Assembly: GCF_014196915.1 (NCBI RefSeq)
Contig: NZ_JACIEP010000016.1
Location: 23,970-87,969, forward strand
Origin: Dysgonomonas hofstadii
GTDB taxonomy: Bacteria > Bacteroidota > Bacteroidia > Bacteroidales > Dysgonomonadaceae
DNA length: 64,000 nt
Direction: 5' to 3'
Position numbers and translations under genes: made by a program. The notes under the pieces were generated by a model, which saw only the letters and a program-made list of their open reading frames with translations, had not been told where the DNA came from and searched no databases. This document shows, piece after piece, positions 18,576-28,872 of the stretch (positions are counted from its first letter, which is position 1; the number at the start of each line of letters is the position of its first letter).

Positions 18576-20030
18576 ATGAGATTTTTCAAACTACTGACGT
18601 TATTTTTTCTATTTATTCCTGTTTTTGCACAACAAACTCCTGCGACAGAAGTAAGAGCCGTGTGGCTTACAACTAACTGGGGACTTGACTGGCCTACTCA
18701 GAATACAAGTGTGCAGGCTCAGAAGGATGAATTGATCAAGATCCTTGACCAGCTCAAAGCAGAAAATTTCAATACTGTGTTATTCCAGACAAGGGCGCAA
18801 GGTGCTGTATTCTACAGATCAAAAATTGAGCCGCTCAGTCCTTACTTCAATCATTCCGATAATTTTGATCCTTTGGCTTTTGCTATAGAGGAATGTCATA
18901 AGAGAGGAATGGAATTGCATGCGTGGCTTGTAACATATACGATGGAAAGGGCGATAGTAAGGTATACCGGAAAGGGCAAACGGCGAAAAGCAGTGGTTAC
19001 TGAAACCAAGCCCGACTATTATAAACTTATCAACAACGTGTGGTATCTGGACCCGGGCAGACCGGAAACCCAGAATAGAATATTATCACTGGTAAAAGAG
19101 ATTGTATCTAATTACGATGTGGATGGCATTCATTTCGACTATATACGTTATCCCAGCAATACACGTAAGTTTCCCGATGATGCCACATTTAAAAAATACG
19201 GAAATGGGATGAACCTGTACGACTGGAGACGGAATAATATAAATCGCTTGGTAACAGAAATTTATGACAATGTAAAGTCTATAAAGAAATGGGTGCAGAT
19301 CAGCAGTTCGCCATTAGGACGTTACAAGGTACTTCCGGATGTGGCTCCAAATGATGGTTGGACGGCTTACGAAACAGTGTTTCAGGATGCAGGATATTGG
19401 ATGCAGAGTGGAAAACATGATCTGGTTTTTCCCATGATGTATCACCGTGAAAAGTATTTCTATCCTTTTCTTGACGATTGGGTAGCCAATTCGGGAGACA
19501 GGGTCGTTGTCCCGGGGTTAGGTATTTACCAGATGGATGAGCAGGACTGGTCGTTGCAGGATATTCTAAACCAGATGAATTATGCCCGTTCCAATAAAGT
19601 GAAAGGACAGTCTTTCTTTCGGGCAGGGAATATCTTGAATAACCTGAAAGGAATAAAGGATTCCATACAATCATATTATCCGACTCCGGCAAAGTTACCT
19701 CCGTTAACGTGGCTCGAGAATGAAGCTCCCAATTCACCAGTGGATCTTCAATTGTATAAAGACAATGAAGGAAACCTGAATATAGAATGGGCTGCTCCGG
19801 ATGATACTGAAGGTTTCACATATAACATCTACGTATCGGCTACAGAAGACTTTGATAAAGAAAATTCCGGCTTCATCTTAGCTACCGGGATACGCTCCAA
19901 TCATTACTCTTTCCCTGTAAGTACGGGCGATTTCGGTTTCTACTATTTTGTAACAGCATCAGACAGGTACCATAATGAAAGTGTAGTCTGCTTCCCGGGA
20001 TATTTCGTTCATTCCGAGGAAGAACACTGA
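18576..20030 (+). CDS. secreted glycoside-hydrolase-like (GHL10/DUF187) protein
   Basis: A 484-residue exported hydrolase. The signal peptide is MRFFKLLTLFFLFIPVFAQ. The barrel domain (about 25-340) shows EVRAVWLTTNWGLDWPTQ, LAFAIEECHKRGMELHAWL and VDGIHFDYIRYP, the pattern of the YngK/GHL10 group; the acidic residues in the last motif suit a catalytic role. A C-terminal fibronectin-III-like region (about 395-480: APNSPVDLQLYKDNEGNLNIEWAAP) follows. Related proteins act on peptidoglycan-derived or other glycans. I chose ATG 18576 because it opens the signal peptide; a longer frame overlaps tldE. It is convergent with folK, 6 bases apart. Confidence 0.88.
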   Translation: MRFFKLLTLFFLFIPVFAQQTPATEVRAVWLTTNWGLDWPTQNTSVQAQKDELIKILDQLKAENFNTVLFQTRAQGAVFYRSKIEPLSPYFNHSDNFDPLAFAIEECHKRGMELHAWLVTYTMERAIVRYTGKGKRRKAVVTETKPDYYKLINNVWYLDPGRPETQNRILSLVKEIVSNYDVDGIHFDYIRYPSNTRKFPDDATFKKYGNGMNLYDWRRNNINRLVTEIYDNVKSIKKWVQISSSPLGRYKVLPDVAPNDGWTAYETVFQDAGYWMQSGKHDLVFPMMYHREKYFYPFLDDWVANSGDRVVVPGLGIYQMDEQDWSLQDILNQMNYARSNKVKGQSFFRAGNILNNLKGIKDSIQSYYPTPAKLPPLTWLENEAPNSPVDLQLYKDNEGNLNIEWAAPDDTEGFTYNIYVSATEDFDKENSGFILATGIRSNHYSFPVSTGDFGFYYFVTASDRYHNESVVCFPGYFVHSEEEH

Positions 20031-20036
20031 TTAGAT

Positions 20037-20534
20037 TTAGTCCAGTTCCTTTTTTAGCTGGTTGATTGTCTTATGCAGAACCGGATGTTCGTATTCTCCG
20101 GCTATCTCGGCTAAAGGTGTCAGCACAAAATCACGTTTATGCAGATAAGGGTGGGGTAGCGTCAGGCCTTCGGTGTCGAGTATGTCATTGTCGAATAGTA
20201 ATAGGTCGATATCTATTATCCGGTCATGGTATATCTGATTCTTTGACTTAGAATCCCGTCCCATTTCTATCTCTATGTCTTTTGTCCTTTGCAGCACTTC
20301 CAGTGGGGTAAGTTTGGTGCGGACTTCGCAAACAGCATTCAGGAACTGATTGTCCGATTGGAAACCGACAGGATCAGTCAGGTAAAAAGCAGAAGTGGCG
20401 ATTACTTCGCCAATCCGCTTTTCTATATTACTTATTGCATGATCGAGATTTTCACCTCTGTCTCCCAGGTTAGAACCCAAGCCGAGGAATACGTCATGCA
20501 GGTTTTCTTTTTCCAGAACTTTATCGAGTAGCAT
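20037..20534 (-). CDS. folK: 6-hydroxymethyl-7,8-dihydropterin pyrophosphokinase (FolK)
   Basis: Transfers pyrophosphate from ATP to 6-hydroxymethyl-7,8-dihydropterin in folate synthesis. The 165-residue protein has the signature GLGSNLGDR near residue 18, QFLNAVCEV in the middle and the ATP-binding DRIIDIDLLLFD. It is the last gene of the leftward ftsX-DUF3098-uppP-truB-queA-folK run, starting one base after the queA stop, which suggests translational coupling. folE of the same pathway is also in this window, at about 60 kb. Confidence 0.94.
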   Translation of the reverse strand: MLLDKVLEKENLHDVFLGLGSNLGDRGENLDHAISNIEKRIGEVIATSAFYLTDPVGFQSDNQFLNAVCEVRTKLTPLEVLQRTKDIEIEMGRDSKSKNQIYHDRIIDIDLLLFDNDILDTEGLTLPHPYLHKRDFVLTPLAEIAGEYEHPVLHKTINQLKKELD

Positions 20535-20535
20535 T

Positions 20536-21585
20536 TTAAATTATAAGCATTGCATCACCATACGTTCCAAAACGGTACTTGTCTTTCACGGCCTGATCGT
20601 ATATATCCATTATCAGGTCGTACCCTCCAAATGCAGCAGTCATCATCAATAATGTTGACTGTGGCAGGTGAAAATTCGTAACCATAGAGTCCGCTATTCC
20701 AAAATCGTAAGGTGGGAAGATGAATTTATTTGTCCAGCCCTCGTTCACTTTGAGATGTCCGTCTGTACTTACTATAGTTTCAATGGATCTCATAACGGAA
20801 GTACCAACGGCACAAACGCGATGGTTGGCGTCTTTCGCTTTATTTACGATATCAGCTGCTTCCTGTGTGATTTGTAGCTGTTCGGAATCCATTTTATGCT
20901 TTGTCAGGTCTTCTACATCTATATCGCGGTAATTACCTAAGCCGGAATGTAAAGTGACATAAGCAAATTCGACCCCTTTAATTTCCAGCCGTTTCAATAA
21001 CTCGCGACTGAAATGCAAGCCGGCTGCAGGAGCAACCACAGCACCTTCATTTTTGGCAAAGATAGTCTGGTAACGGTCTTTGTCCTCAGGTTCCTCGCCT
21101 CTGTTCAGGTACTTCGGGATTGGAGTTTCTCCAAGTGCGTACAGAGCCTTTCTGAATTCTTCGCTTGGTCCGTCATATAAGAAACGGAGTGTGCGGCCAC
21201 GCGATGTTGTATTATCAATAACTTCGGCCACCATAGAATCATCATCGCCGAAATAGAGTTTATTGCCAATTCGTATTTTGCGGGCAGGATCTACCAATAC
21301 ATCCCACAAATGGAATTCTTCATTCAGTTCGCGAAGCAAGAATACCTCAATAGTGGCTCCAGTCTTCTCTTTATTTCCATAGAGGCGGGCAGGGAATACC
21401 TTAGTATCGTTAAAGACGAATACATCTTTATCATCGAAATAGTTAATGATATCTTTAAATATTTTATGTTCGATATTTCCTGTTTTGCGATTAACGACCA
21501 ACAAGCGGGACTCATCCCTGTTCTTCGCAGGATGCGTTGCAATCAGCTCCTCGGGGAGGTCAAATCTGAATTGAGAAAGTTTCAT
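20536..21585 (-). CDS. queA: tRNA preQ1(34) S-adenosylmethionine ribosyltransferase-isomerase
   Basis: QueA moves the ribosyl part of S-adenosylmethionine onto preQ1 at the tRNA wobble position, the penultimate step of queuosine formation. The 349-residue length is normal. The N-terminus [31 protein letters not shown] and the internal [26 protein letters not shown] and [12 protein letters not shown] are family signatures. It lies between truB (30-base gap) and folK (1-base gap), both on the same strand, so the operon groups two tRNA-modification genes. Confidence 0.95.
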   Translation of the reverse strand: MKLSQFRFDLPEELIATHPAKNRDESRLLVVNRKTGNIEHKIFKDIINYFDDKDVFVFNDTKVFPARLYGNKEKTGATIEVFLLRELNEEFHLWDVLVDPARKIRIGNKLYFGDDDSMVAEVIDNTTSRGRTLRFLYDGPSEEFRKALYALGETPIPKYLNRGEEPEDKDRYQTIFAKNEGAVVAPAAGLHFSRELLKRLEIKGVEFAYVTLHSGLGNYRDIDVEDLTKHKMDSEQLQITQEAADIVNKAKDANHRVCAVGTSVMRSIETIVSTDGHLKVNEGWTNKFIFPPYDFGIADSMVTNFHLPQSTLLMMTAAFGGYDLIMDIYDQAVKDKYRFGTYGDAMLII

Positions 21586-21615
21586 GTTCTATATATTATT
21601 TTGTTATTATTCTTT

Positions 21616-22308
21616 TTATCCGATTACGAGTGCATCTACAAATTCCTCTATCTGTGCTCCGTTAATACATTGATCAAGGGTGATTTCTCCAATACGGGTG
21701 CGCTCCAGTCCTATAAGATGTCCTCCCGAATCCAAAGCTTGTCCGATGTCCCGGGCCAATGCTCTTATGTATGTTCCTTTGCTACATACTACCCGAACCT
21801 TTATAACAGGTAATTTACATTCGATCAGTTCTATCTCATCTATAACGAGTAACTTAGGCTTTAGTTCTACGTCCTGTCCTTCGCGTGCAAACTTATAGGC
21901 TCTTTTCCCATCGACTTTGCAGGCAGAATAGATAGGGGGCACCTGCCATATTTCTCCTGTAAATTGCTTTAATACTTCTTGTACCGACTCTTCAGTAATA
22001 TGCTCTGTAGGGTATGTTTTATCTATTTCAGTCTCCAGATCGAACGAAGGAGTTGTCGCTCCTAGTTTGATTGTGGCAATATACTCTTTCGTTTGGTATT
22101 GGAACGATTCTATTAGTTTTGTCTTCTTTCCGGTGCAGATAATCATAACTCCCGTAGCCAGGGGGTCTAATGTCCCTGCATGACCAACTTTTAATTTTTT
22201 TATCCCAATTTTGCGACAAAGTTTATATCTCAGTTTGCCTACCAGAGTAAACGATGTCCAGTTCAATGGTTTATTTATGTATAAGATCTCTCCGGAAATA
22301 AAATCCAT
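21616..22308 (-). CDS. truB: tRNA pseudouridine(55) synthase TruB
   Basis: Makes pseudouridine 55 in the T-arm of tRNAs. The catalytic aspartate lies in GTLDPLATG at about 45-53 (Asp48), preceded by VGHAG; KGTYIRALARDIG is the later family motif. The protein has 230 residues, a short TruB with only a small C-terminal extension. I chose the ATG at 22308 because it makes TAATG with the uppP stop codon and starts directly at the fold ([14 protein letters not shown]). A longer frame to 22380 would overlap uppP by 73 bases. Confidence 0.94.
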   Translation of the reverse strand: MDFISGEILYINKPLNWTSFTLVGKLRYKLCRKIGIKKLKVGHAGTLDPLATGVMIICTGKKTKLIESFQYQTKEYIATIKLGATTPSFDLETEIDKTYPTEHITEESVQEVLKQFTGEIWQVPPIYSACKVDGKRAYKFAREGQDVELKPKLLVIDEIELIECKLPVIKVRVVCSKGTYIRALARDIGQALDSGGHLIGLERTRIGEITLDQCINGAQIEEFVDALVIG

Positions 22309-23162
22309 TATATAATCGTTAATTCGTGTCCGGTCAGCAATAATATCAGAAGGATACCCCCTAATATGATGCGATACCATCCGAATAATTTGAAACCGTA
22401 TTTTGTAACAAAACCGATGAAGAACTTGATTGCCAGTAATGCTACAATAAATGCTACGACATTTCCGATAATCAAAACTCCTATATTTTCTTGTAATAAT
22501 TCAAATCCTGTGTCAGACGTAAATAGTTTTAATACTTTATAGCCAGTTGCAGCAGCCATAGTTGGTACAGCAAGGAAGAATGAGAACTCGGCGGCATTCT
22601 TACGGCTTAACCCACGGGTCATCCCCCCAACGATAGTAGCCATAGAGCGCGAAACTCCGGGAATCATGGCGATACATTGATAAAACCCGATAATAAAAGC
22701 ATTTTTATATGTAATCTCTTGCGGCCCTTCTTCAGGACGATTAAACCACTTGTCAACGAATAACATCAATATACCTCCAAGTACGAGCATTGCCGCTACT
22801 ACAGTTACATTTTCCAATAGTTCATCTATTTTGTCACTGAAGATAAGGCCAAGTACTGCTGCGGGTATAAATCCGGCCAATAGTTTCCAATAAAATTCAA
22901 ATCTGTAAAAATTCTCTTTGATGAAATTCCCCTTTGCCGATTCGGGAATATCATTTCTCAGGCGGAAAAAGCGCTTCCAGTAAAGAACAATCACTGACAG
23001 GATAGCGCCAAACTGGATGATAACAGTGAATGCCTTTACAAATTCGTTACTTTCGATACCTAAAAGGCTTTGTGCAATTATCATATGCCCGGTAGACGAT
23101 ACCGGAAGAAATTCTGTTAATCCTTCTACTATGGCAATTATAATTGCCTCGATAATACTCAT
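22308..23162 (-). CDS. uppP: undecaprenyl-diphosphatase
   Basis: UppP (BacA) recycles undecaprenyl diphosphate to the monophosphate lipid carrier for cell-wall and glycan export. The 284-residue polytopic protein shows [17 protein letters not shown] at 13-29 with the conserved Glu and SSTGH, and the second motif [19 protein letters not shown]. It is encoded after DUF3098 with a 22-base gap and overlaps truB by one base, so it is likely read in one transcript with ftsX. Confidence 0.95.
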   Translation of the reverse strand: MSIIEAIIIAIVEGLTEFLPVSSTGHMIIAQSLLGIESNEFVKAFTVIIQFGAILSVIVLYWKRFFRLRNDIPESAKGNFIKENFYRFEFYWKLLAGFIPAAVLGLIFSDKIDELLENVTVVAAMLVLGGILMLFVDKWFNRPEEGPQEITYKNAFIIGFYQCIAMIPGVSRSMATIVGGMTRGLSRKNAAEFSFFLAVPTMAAATGYKVLKLFTSDTGFELLQENIGVLIIGNVVAFIVALLAIKFFIGFVTKYGFKLFGWYRIILGGILLILLLTGHELTII

Positions 23163-23184
23163 TCTTATTTATATTTTTGTAAAA

Positions 23185-23439
23185 TTAGTTGTGCTCTTGC
23201 TTTTCCTTTGCTTCTTTTTTTCGGGGATATAGTATGCCAACGATCATCAGCAGGAATCCTGCGAAACAAATCATTGGGGCTACTACAATTCTTTTTGTAC
23301 TGAAAATATCAGGCTCAAAACCACCTTCTATACTTGATGCCGGTCCTGTCATAAGAACGAATCCGATAATAATCAGGATTACGGAAGCGGCACATATGAT
23401 ATAGTTCAATTTGCCGAATGCTAAGTCTTTTTTATCCAT
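23185..23439 (-). CDS. DUF3098 small membrane protein
   Basis: An 84-residue protein with two transmembrane helices (about 12-34, IICAASVILIIIGFVLMTG, and about 50-70). The short loop GFEPDIFSTKRIVVAP between them is the DUF3098 hallmark. It has a charged C-terminus rich in Lys and Glu. It sits between ftsX (4-base gap) and uppP, an order I know from many Bacteroidota genomes. The function is unknown; the context hints at the cell envelope or division. Confidence 0.85.
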   Translation of the reverse strand: MDKKDLAFGKLNYIICAASVILIIIGFVLMTGPASSIEGGFEPDIFSTKRIVVAPMICFAGFLLMIVGILYPRKKEAKEKQEHN

Positions 23440-23443
23440 ATTT

Positions 23444-24337
23444 TTAAACGTGATAAAGTTTATTAGTTGCCATTCTTAAATACCTGTTTACAGCTGATAT
23501 TGTAGCCAATGCTGTAATTAGAATCCCAAAAACAATAACCAGTGCGTATACGATTAGTAATTCTGTCATTGTAACAATAGATATCGACATCGGAAATATA
23601 CTGGTCACATAATATACTACTCCGGTAATAGCTATGTTTGCAAATATTGCGGCTATAATGCCACTTGTAACCATCCGCCACATAAATGGCCACCTGATGA
23701 ACGAGTTGGTTGCGCCGACTAGCTGCATTGTATTTATAAGGAAGCGTTTAGAATAGATGTTTAATTGTATAATGCTACGTATCAATGTGAATGATATAAG
23801 GATGAGGATTACTGCCAATATAAGTAATACCGATCCGATAAGAGATAGATTGTAATTGGCGCTGGTAATATCCTCTTCGTTATATACGATGTTCTTTACA
23901 ATTTTATCTCCTTTCAGCGTTTGTTTCTTTAGACTGGCTTCTACTATTTTGATACTGTCAGCATTGACATATTCCGATTTAATGAAAATATCGAAATAGC
24001 TTTTAGCCGGATTATATCCTAAAACTTCTTCAGGGTCACGTCCCAGGTCTTCTATCAGTTGTTTTTTGACTTCTTCTTTACTTATATAAACGGCTGATTT
24101 TACATAAGGATTGTTATCGAGGTCTTTTTGTATTTTGGCTATAGATGCTTCATCGATATTCTCTGAAAGCTCGATGGATATTCCCAGGTTTTCTTTCAGG
24201 TAAGATGTAAATCCATTTGCCGTGAAACCGACAAGAATAGTCAGCCCCAATAAAAAAAGGACAAGAGTAATGCTAATTGTAGTAATAACCCCCGCTGTGA
24301 ATAACGATATTGTTTTGAATTGCCGTTTATCAGACAT
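23444..24337 (-). CDS. ftsX: cell division protein FtsX
   Basis: The permease-like part of the FtsEX complex, which uses FtsE ATPase activity to switch on peptidoglycan hydrolases at the septum. The 297-residue protein has an N-terminal helix (about 13-40), a periplasmic domain (about 45-165: SYLKENLGISIELSENID, PYVKSAVYISKEE) and three C-terminal helices of the FtsX domain (about 170-290). ftsE is not adjacent in this window. It is the first gene of the leftward operon, so its promoter must lie in 24338-24450. Confidence 0.92.
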   Translation of the reverse strand: MSDKRQFKTISLFTAGVITTISITLVLFLLGLTILVGFTANGFTSYLKENLGISIELSENIDEASIAKIQKDLDNNPYVKSAVYISKEEVKKQLIEDLGRDPEEVLGYNPAKSYFDIFIKSEYVNADSIKIVEASLKKQTLKGDKIVKNIVYNEEDITSANYNLSLIGSVLLILAVILILISFTLIRSIIQLNIYSKRFLINTMQLVGATNSFIRWPFMWRMVTSGIIAAIFANIAITGVVYYVTSIFPMSISIVTMTELLIVYALVIVFGILITALATISAVNRYLRMATNKLYHV

Positions 24338-24885
24338 TTTTCACAAATGACATTTTGGATATATTTTCATTTGGATACAAAACACCCAAATTCGCTGCAA
24401 AGAAACAAAATAAATACATGTATTAGAACTATTTTTGATTTTTTTAATATATATCTTAGTTATATCAGGGTTCGGCCGTTAAGCGGATCTCTCGGGAGGG
24501 AGGTTCAAAACCTGACAAACCTGACAGATTATTTAGCCTTTAGCTGTTAGCTCATAGCTATTCGCTTTTTTAATCAAAACCTGACACTTCTTTTAGCTGT
24601 TGGCTATTAGCTAATAGCTATTGGCTTTTTTGTTAAAATCTGACATTCCTGACACAATTTTTAGTTTAAATCCGATGAGACGAGGAAACTTGTTTACTTG
24701 TATCTCGTTTACTTGTCAATTTTATCCATGTCAAAGATCGCTTCTACGAACTACTCTTTATAACTATAGATAAAGTTATCTGTAAAAAATAATACTTGCG
24801 ATTTCAGACTCGTATTATTATTGTATATTTGTGCTTAACGCCTGAAAAAATCATGAAATAATTAAACTAATATAAGATTAAAACC
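24338..24885. repeat. divergent intergenic region with AGCT-rich tandem repeats
   Basis: It lies between ftsX and galM, which diverge. At 24508-24527 is CAAAACCTGACAAACCTGAC, also found at 54717-54736. At 24538-24587 and 24591-24654 are two imperfect copies of a unit combining TTTAGCTGTTAGCT-like, ATAGCTATT and GCTTTTTT pieces followed by CTGACA. Related AGCT pieces occur in the sufB leader. A TATATTTG box lies at 24824-24831. Confidence 0.6.
24824..24831 (+). promoter_or_regulatory. -7 box TATATTTG of galM
   Basis: A match to TAnnTTTG, 55 bases before the galM start. No clean TTTG lies 19 bases upstream, so only the -7 element is supported. Confidence 0.5.
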
Positions 24886-25959
24886 ATGGAAGGAAAACAA
24901 ACAAAATCGGGATTAAACCCAGCCGGTTTCTCTGGCAAAGTAGATGATAAGGATGTGCAAATGTATATCCTGACTAACAATAAAGGTGCAGAAGCTACAA
25001 TCATTAATTATGGTGCGAAAATAGTATCGTTGAATGTGCCTGATAAAGACGGTAAGCTTACAGATGTGGTTTTGGGTCATAATAATCTGGAAGAGTATCT
25101 TGGTTCTGAAGAGCCGTATTTCGGCGCGGTGTGTGGACGTACCGGAAACCGTATTGCAAAAGGCAAATTTACGCTCGATGGCATTTCTTATCAACTGGTG
25201 ATAAACAATGGACCAAATAATCTGCATGGAGGTATAAAAGGATTCAATGCCGTAGTGTGGGATGCTAAACGAATAGATAGCCAAACATTGGAACTTACTT
25301 ACTTGTCGAAGGATGGAGAAGAAGGCTTTCCTGGTAATCTGAATGTAAAAATCACATACAAACTGACTGATGACAACTCGCTTGATATAGATTATGAAGC
25401 AACAACCGATAAGGCCACAATTATCAACCTGACCAATCATTCATACTTTAATCTGTCGGGTGAGGGAGATCCTAGTGTAAACGACCATGTACTGGTTATG
25501 CATGCATCGCAATTCTTGCCGACTGATGATACGGCTATACCATACGGAGCACCTGAGCTGGTAAAAGGAACTCCATTCGACTTTACTGCACCTCATGCAA
25601 TAGGAGAACGGATTGAAGATGACTTTGAACAGCTACACTTTGGTAAGGGTTATGACCACACAATGGTTCTGGATAAAGCTGATAACGACCTGGCCTTAGC
25701 AATAGAATGCTATTCTCCTAAAACCGGGATAAAGATGGATATCCATACAACAGAACCCGGAGTGCAAATCTATACTGGAAACTGGATGAGTGGAAATTTT
25801 GAAGGAAAACACGGGCACCGTTATCCTGCACGCGCGGCGGTTTGTTTCGAAACACAGCATTTTCCTGACAGCATCAATAAACCTCAATATCCGAGTGTGG
25901 TTTTAAGGCCTGGAAAAATATTCAGGAGTAGGACAACACATAAGTTCTCTGTGAAATAA
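24886..25959 (+). CDS. galM: aldose 1-epimerase (galactose mutarotase)
   Basis: Interconverts alpha and beta anomers of hexoses before phosphorylation, a Leloir-pathway step. The 357-residue protein shows GAKIVSLNVPDKDG, FGAVCGRTGNRIAKGKF, the catalytic-histidine motif NLTNHSYFNLSG at about 180 and the glutamate-bearing ETQHFPDSINKP near residue 325. There is no signal peptide, so it is cytoplasmic, unlike some Bacteroides paralogues. It is monocistronic and convergent with coaA, and a terminator separates the two. Confidence 0.93.
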   Translation: MEGKQTKSGLNPAGFSGKVDDKDVQMYILTNNKGAEATIINYGAKIVSLNVPDKDGKLTDVVLGHNNLEEYLGSEEPYFGAVCGRTGNRIAKGKFTLDGISYQLVINNGPNNLHGGIKGFNAVVWDAKRIDSQTLELTYLSKDGEEGFPGNLNVKITYKLTDDNSLDIDYEATTDKATIINLTNHSYFNLSGEGDPSVNDHVLVMHASQFLPTDDTAIPYGAPELVKGTPFDFTAPHAIGERIEDDFEQLHFGKGYDHTMVLDKADNDLALAIECYSPKTGIKMDIHTTEPGVQIYTGNWMSGNFEGKHGHRYPARAAVCFETQHFPDSINKPQYPSVVLRPGKIFRSRTTHKFSVK

Positions 25960-25970
25960 TGATATTATTG

Positions 25971-25993
25971 TCCCCTGTTCCCGGAATAGGGGA
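25971..25993. terminator. terminator between galM and coaA
   Basis: TCCCCT at 25971-25976 pairs with AGGGGA at 25988-25993, followed by TTTTTATTT on the plus strand. It ends galM transcription and lies just before the coaA stop codon of the opposite strand. Confidence 0.7.
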
Positions 25994-25996
25994 TTT

Positions 25997-26935
25997 TTAT
26001 TTCCGTAGCCTTACGTAGTCTATTGCATGCCCTTCGCTCTTGTGTAGTATCAGGCTGGCACGTTCACGGGTTGGCAGTATGTTCCGGCGAAGGTTTTTGC
26101 GGTTGATCTCCCTCCAGATAGTTTTTGATGTCTTTATCGCTTCTTTTTCCGATAGCTGGGCAAAGCTGCGGAAATACGACTGTGGATCGGTAAAAGCTCC
26201 TTTTCTGAATTTCATGAAGCGGGAGATATACCATTCTTCCAGCTTTTCTTCATCGGCATCTACATAGATAGAGAAATCCACAAAGTCGGATACAAATATC
26301 CGGGGCTTCTCGTCGGGATAGTCCATCCCGCTTTGGAGTACATTCAATCCTTCAAGAATCAATATATCAGGCTGTTCTATTGTCTGATATTCACCGGGGA
26401 TAATATCGTAAATCAGATGCGAATATTTAGGTACTTTTACAGATGCTTTCCCTGACTTAATATCTGTCACGAATTCGAGTAACCGCTTTATGTCATAAGA
26501 CAGGGGGAAACCTTTTTTGAGCATGATCCCCTTTTCTTCAAGAATAGCATTCGGATACAGAAATCCGTCTGTCGTCACCAGTGCCACCCGTGTGTTTTCT
26601 TTCCAGCGGCTAAGTAATGCTTGTAGTACACGAGCAGTAGTGCTTTTGCCCACAGATACGCTTCCTGCTATTCCAATGATAAAAGGTATTTTTTGATAAT
26701 CCTGTTTCAGGAATTTCATCAGGACAGATTGTCTGCTGGTTCTTGCGCTTACATAATAACTCAGGAGACGGGATAAGGGAAGATAAATTTCTTCTACTTC
26801 GTCAATCGATAATTCATGGTCGATGCCCTGCAGGGTCAATAACTCTTCATAAGTCAAGGTCATTGGCTCAGAGTCACGCAGAGCGGCCCATTGCTTACGG
26901 GTGAACTGCATGTAGGGACCGGCTATATTTTCCAT
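25997..26935 (-). CDS. coaA: type I pantothenate kinase
   Basis: Phosphorylates pantothenate in the first step of coenzyme A synthesis. The 312-residue length is that of bacterial type I CoaA. The P-loop GSVSVGKST is at 91-99 ([21 protein letters not shown]); [22 protein letters not shown] and [12 protein letters not shown] are further family marks. The presence of CoaA in Bacteroidota is patchy, since many members use the type III enzyme CoaX. It is transcribed alone, divergent from sufB. Confidence 0.93.
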   Translation of the reverse strand: MENIAGPYMQFTRKQWAALRDSEPMTLTYEELLTLQGIDHELSIDEVEEIYLPLSRLLSYYVSARTSRQSVLMKFLKQDYQKIPFIIGIAGSVSVGKSTTARVLQALLSRWKENTRVALVTTDGFLYPNAILEEKGIMLKKGFPLSYDIKRLLEFVTDIKSGKASVKVPKYSHLIYDIIPGEYQTIEQPDILILEGLNVLQSGMDYPDEKPRIFVSDFVDFSIYVDADEEKLEEWYISRFMKFRKGAFTDPQSYFRSFAQLSEKEAIKTSKTIWREINRKNLRRNILPTRERASLILHKSEGHAIDYVRLRK

Positions 26936-27350
26936 CTGTAACTGTTTGATTGAGACTGTAAAGGTAATATTATCCTGTAAAAAAGTTACAAAAGTTACAC
27001 ATTATTCAGTTTTTGATTAACCTTTAGTTTCTCTGAAAAACGATTTATGACAGATTTTTTAATATTTCACATTTCGTTCCACTAACTGCTTTTAGCGTAT
27101 AGATAAACATATTGAAACTTGATTGTTCACAGATTGCGGGTAACATTGTTATAAAAAGAAAAAGAAACAAACAAAACCCACTTCTATCTGTTCTATGAGT
27201 GATGCAAAATATTTATATATGTTCAATTAACGGGAAGAATTAATATCTTTGTATCCGCAAATAAGCTGTTAGCTGTTAGCCAATAGCTTATAGTTATAAA
27301 TAAAAGCTAACAGCTAGTAGCTAAAGGCTATCGGCTAAAATAAATTACAA
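26936..27350. promoter_or_regulatory. divergent region with sufB promoter and AGCT-repeat leader
   Basis: A -7 box TATCTTTG lies at 27244-27251, giving a sufB leader of about 90 bases; the -33 partner is poor. Between this box and the ATG, 27263-27338 is an imperfect inverted repeat of AGCTGTTAGC-type units that can fold on itself and resembles the units at 24538-24654. I see no gene in the remainder. Confidence 0.55.
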
Positions 27351-28808
27351 ATGCAGGAAACTCAAGATAAAATTTTAGAAGATGTTACCACCGGTGAATA
27401 CAAGTACGGTTTTGTAACAGACATAGAAACAGAGGTTATCCCTACAGGTCTTAATGAAGATGTGGTACGGTTGATCTCTGCGAAAAAGAATGAACCCGAA
27501 TGGTTGCTCGAATTCCGTTTGAAGGCTTATCGTCACTGGCTGACAATGGATGCTCCTGAATGGGCGCATTTGGATATTCCCCGGATAGATTATCAAAGCA
27601 TCAGTTACTATGCTGCGCCCAAGAAGAAAGACGGGCCTAAAAGCCTTGATGAAGTAGACCCGGAATTATTAAAGACATTCGATAAGCTGGGTGTGCCTCT
27701 TCACGAACGTGAAATATTGGCAGGTGTGCAAAATATGGCTGTGGATGCGGTAGTAGATAGTGTTTCGGTAAAGACCACTTTTAAAGAAGTCCTTTCCGAA
27801 AAAGGTATAATTTTCTGCTCATTCAGCGAAGCAGTACAGGAATATCCCGAACTGGTGAGAAAATACCTGGGATCGGTAGTCCCGTATCGTGATAATTTCT
27901 TTGGAGCGCTCAATTCGGCTGTTTTCAGCGACGGATCATTTGTCTACATCCCTAAAGGCGTAAGATGTCCGATGGAATTGTCGACTTATTTCCGTATTAA
28001 TGCGGCCAATACAGGACAATTTGAACGTACGCTGATTGTGGCCGATGATAATGCTTATGTGAGTTATCTCGAAGGCTGTACAGCTCCTATGCGTGACGAA
28101 AACCAGCTTCATGCCGCTATTGTCGAGATAATAGCTCTTGATCATGCTGAGGTGAAATACTCAACAGTACAGAACTGGTATCCCGGAGATAAAGAAGGTA
28201 AAGGTGGTATTTACAACTTTGTAACTAAACGTGGCCTTTGCAAAGGCAAAGGTTCCAAGATATCATGGACACAGGTCGAAACGGGGTCTGCAATCACATG
28301 GAAATATCCGTCATGCATCCTTGCGGGCGACGATTCCATCGGAGAATTTTACTCTGTGGCTGTTACCAACAACTACCAGCAGGCCGACACGGGAACAAAA
28401 ATGGTGCATATAGGAAAGAATACGAAGAGCCGCATAGTCTCTAAAGGTATTTCTGCCGGATTCAGCCAAAATTCATACCGGGGATTGGTAAAGGTTTCTC
28501 CGAAAGCAGAAGGTGCACGTAATCACTCGCAATGTGATAGTTTGCTGTTGGGAGATAAGTGTGGAGCCCATACATTCCCATACTCTGATATAGCTAATCC
28601 GACGGCTATCATCGAACATGAAGCAACCACCTCAAAGATAAGTGAAGATCAAATCCTTTACTGCAATCAGCGTGGTATTGGCACGGAAGAAGCTGTGGGG
28701 TTGATTGTGAACGGATATGCAAAAGAAGTAATGCAAAATCTTCCAATGGAGTTTGCTGTAGAAGCTCAAAAACTACTGCAAATAAGTCTGGAAGGTAGTG
28801 TGGGATAA
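27351..28808 (+). CDS. sufB: Fe-S cluster assembly scaffold SufB
   Basis: The core scaffold of the SUF iron-sulfur cluster machinery, normally working with SufC and SufD. The 485-residue protein carries the full family pattern: [21 protein letters not shown] (seen as [20 protein letters not shown]), [32 protein letters not shown] and the C-terminal [21 protein letters not shown] with its conserved Cys. It is followed at once by a terminator and an opposite-strand gene, so no sufC or sufD is adjacent, which is unusual for Bacteroidota. Confidence 0.95.
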   Translation: MQETQDKILEDVTTGEYKYGFVTDIETEVIPTGLNEDVVRLISAKKNEPEWLLEFRLKAYRHWLTMDAPEWAHLDIPRIDYQSISYYAAPKKKDGPKSLDEVDPELLKTFDKLGVPLHEREILAGVQNMAVDAVVDSVSVKTTFKEVLSEKGIIFCSFSEAVQEYPELVRKYLGSVVPYRDNFFGALNSAVFSDGSFVYIPKGVRCPMELSTYFRINAANTGQFERTLIVADDNAYVSYLEGCTAPMRDENQLHAAIVEIIALDHAEVKYSTVQNWYPGDKEGKGGIYNFVTKRGLCKGKGSKISWTQVETGSAITWKYPSCILAGDDSIGEFYSVAVTNNYQQADTGTKMVHIGKNTKSRIVSKGISAGFSQNSYRGLVKVSPKAEGARNHSQCDSLLLGDKCGAHTFPYSDIANPTAIIEHEATTSKISEDQILYCNQRGIGTEEAVGLIVNGYAKEVMQNLPMEFAVEAQKLLQISLEGSVG

Positions 28809-28831
28809 TATCTCTAACTGATAAAAATAGG

Positions 28832-28862
28832 CAGGCAATCCCGATGGGTTGCCTGTTTTTTT
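28832..28862 (+). terminator. intrinsic terminator of sufB
   Basis: A stem from CAGGCAATCC (28832-28841) to GGGTTGCCTG (28846-28855), with one G-T pair and a 4-nt loop, is followed by T7. On the other strand it also borders the small hydrophilic ORF. Confidence 0.88.
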
Positions 28863-28872
28863 ATAAAAAAAC

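Noticed and set aside
24538..24654. Tandem AGCT-rich repeats as a possible CRISPR array
   Set aside because: There are only two imperfect units, the inter-unit sequence is not unique spacer-like, and no cas gene is in the window.
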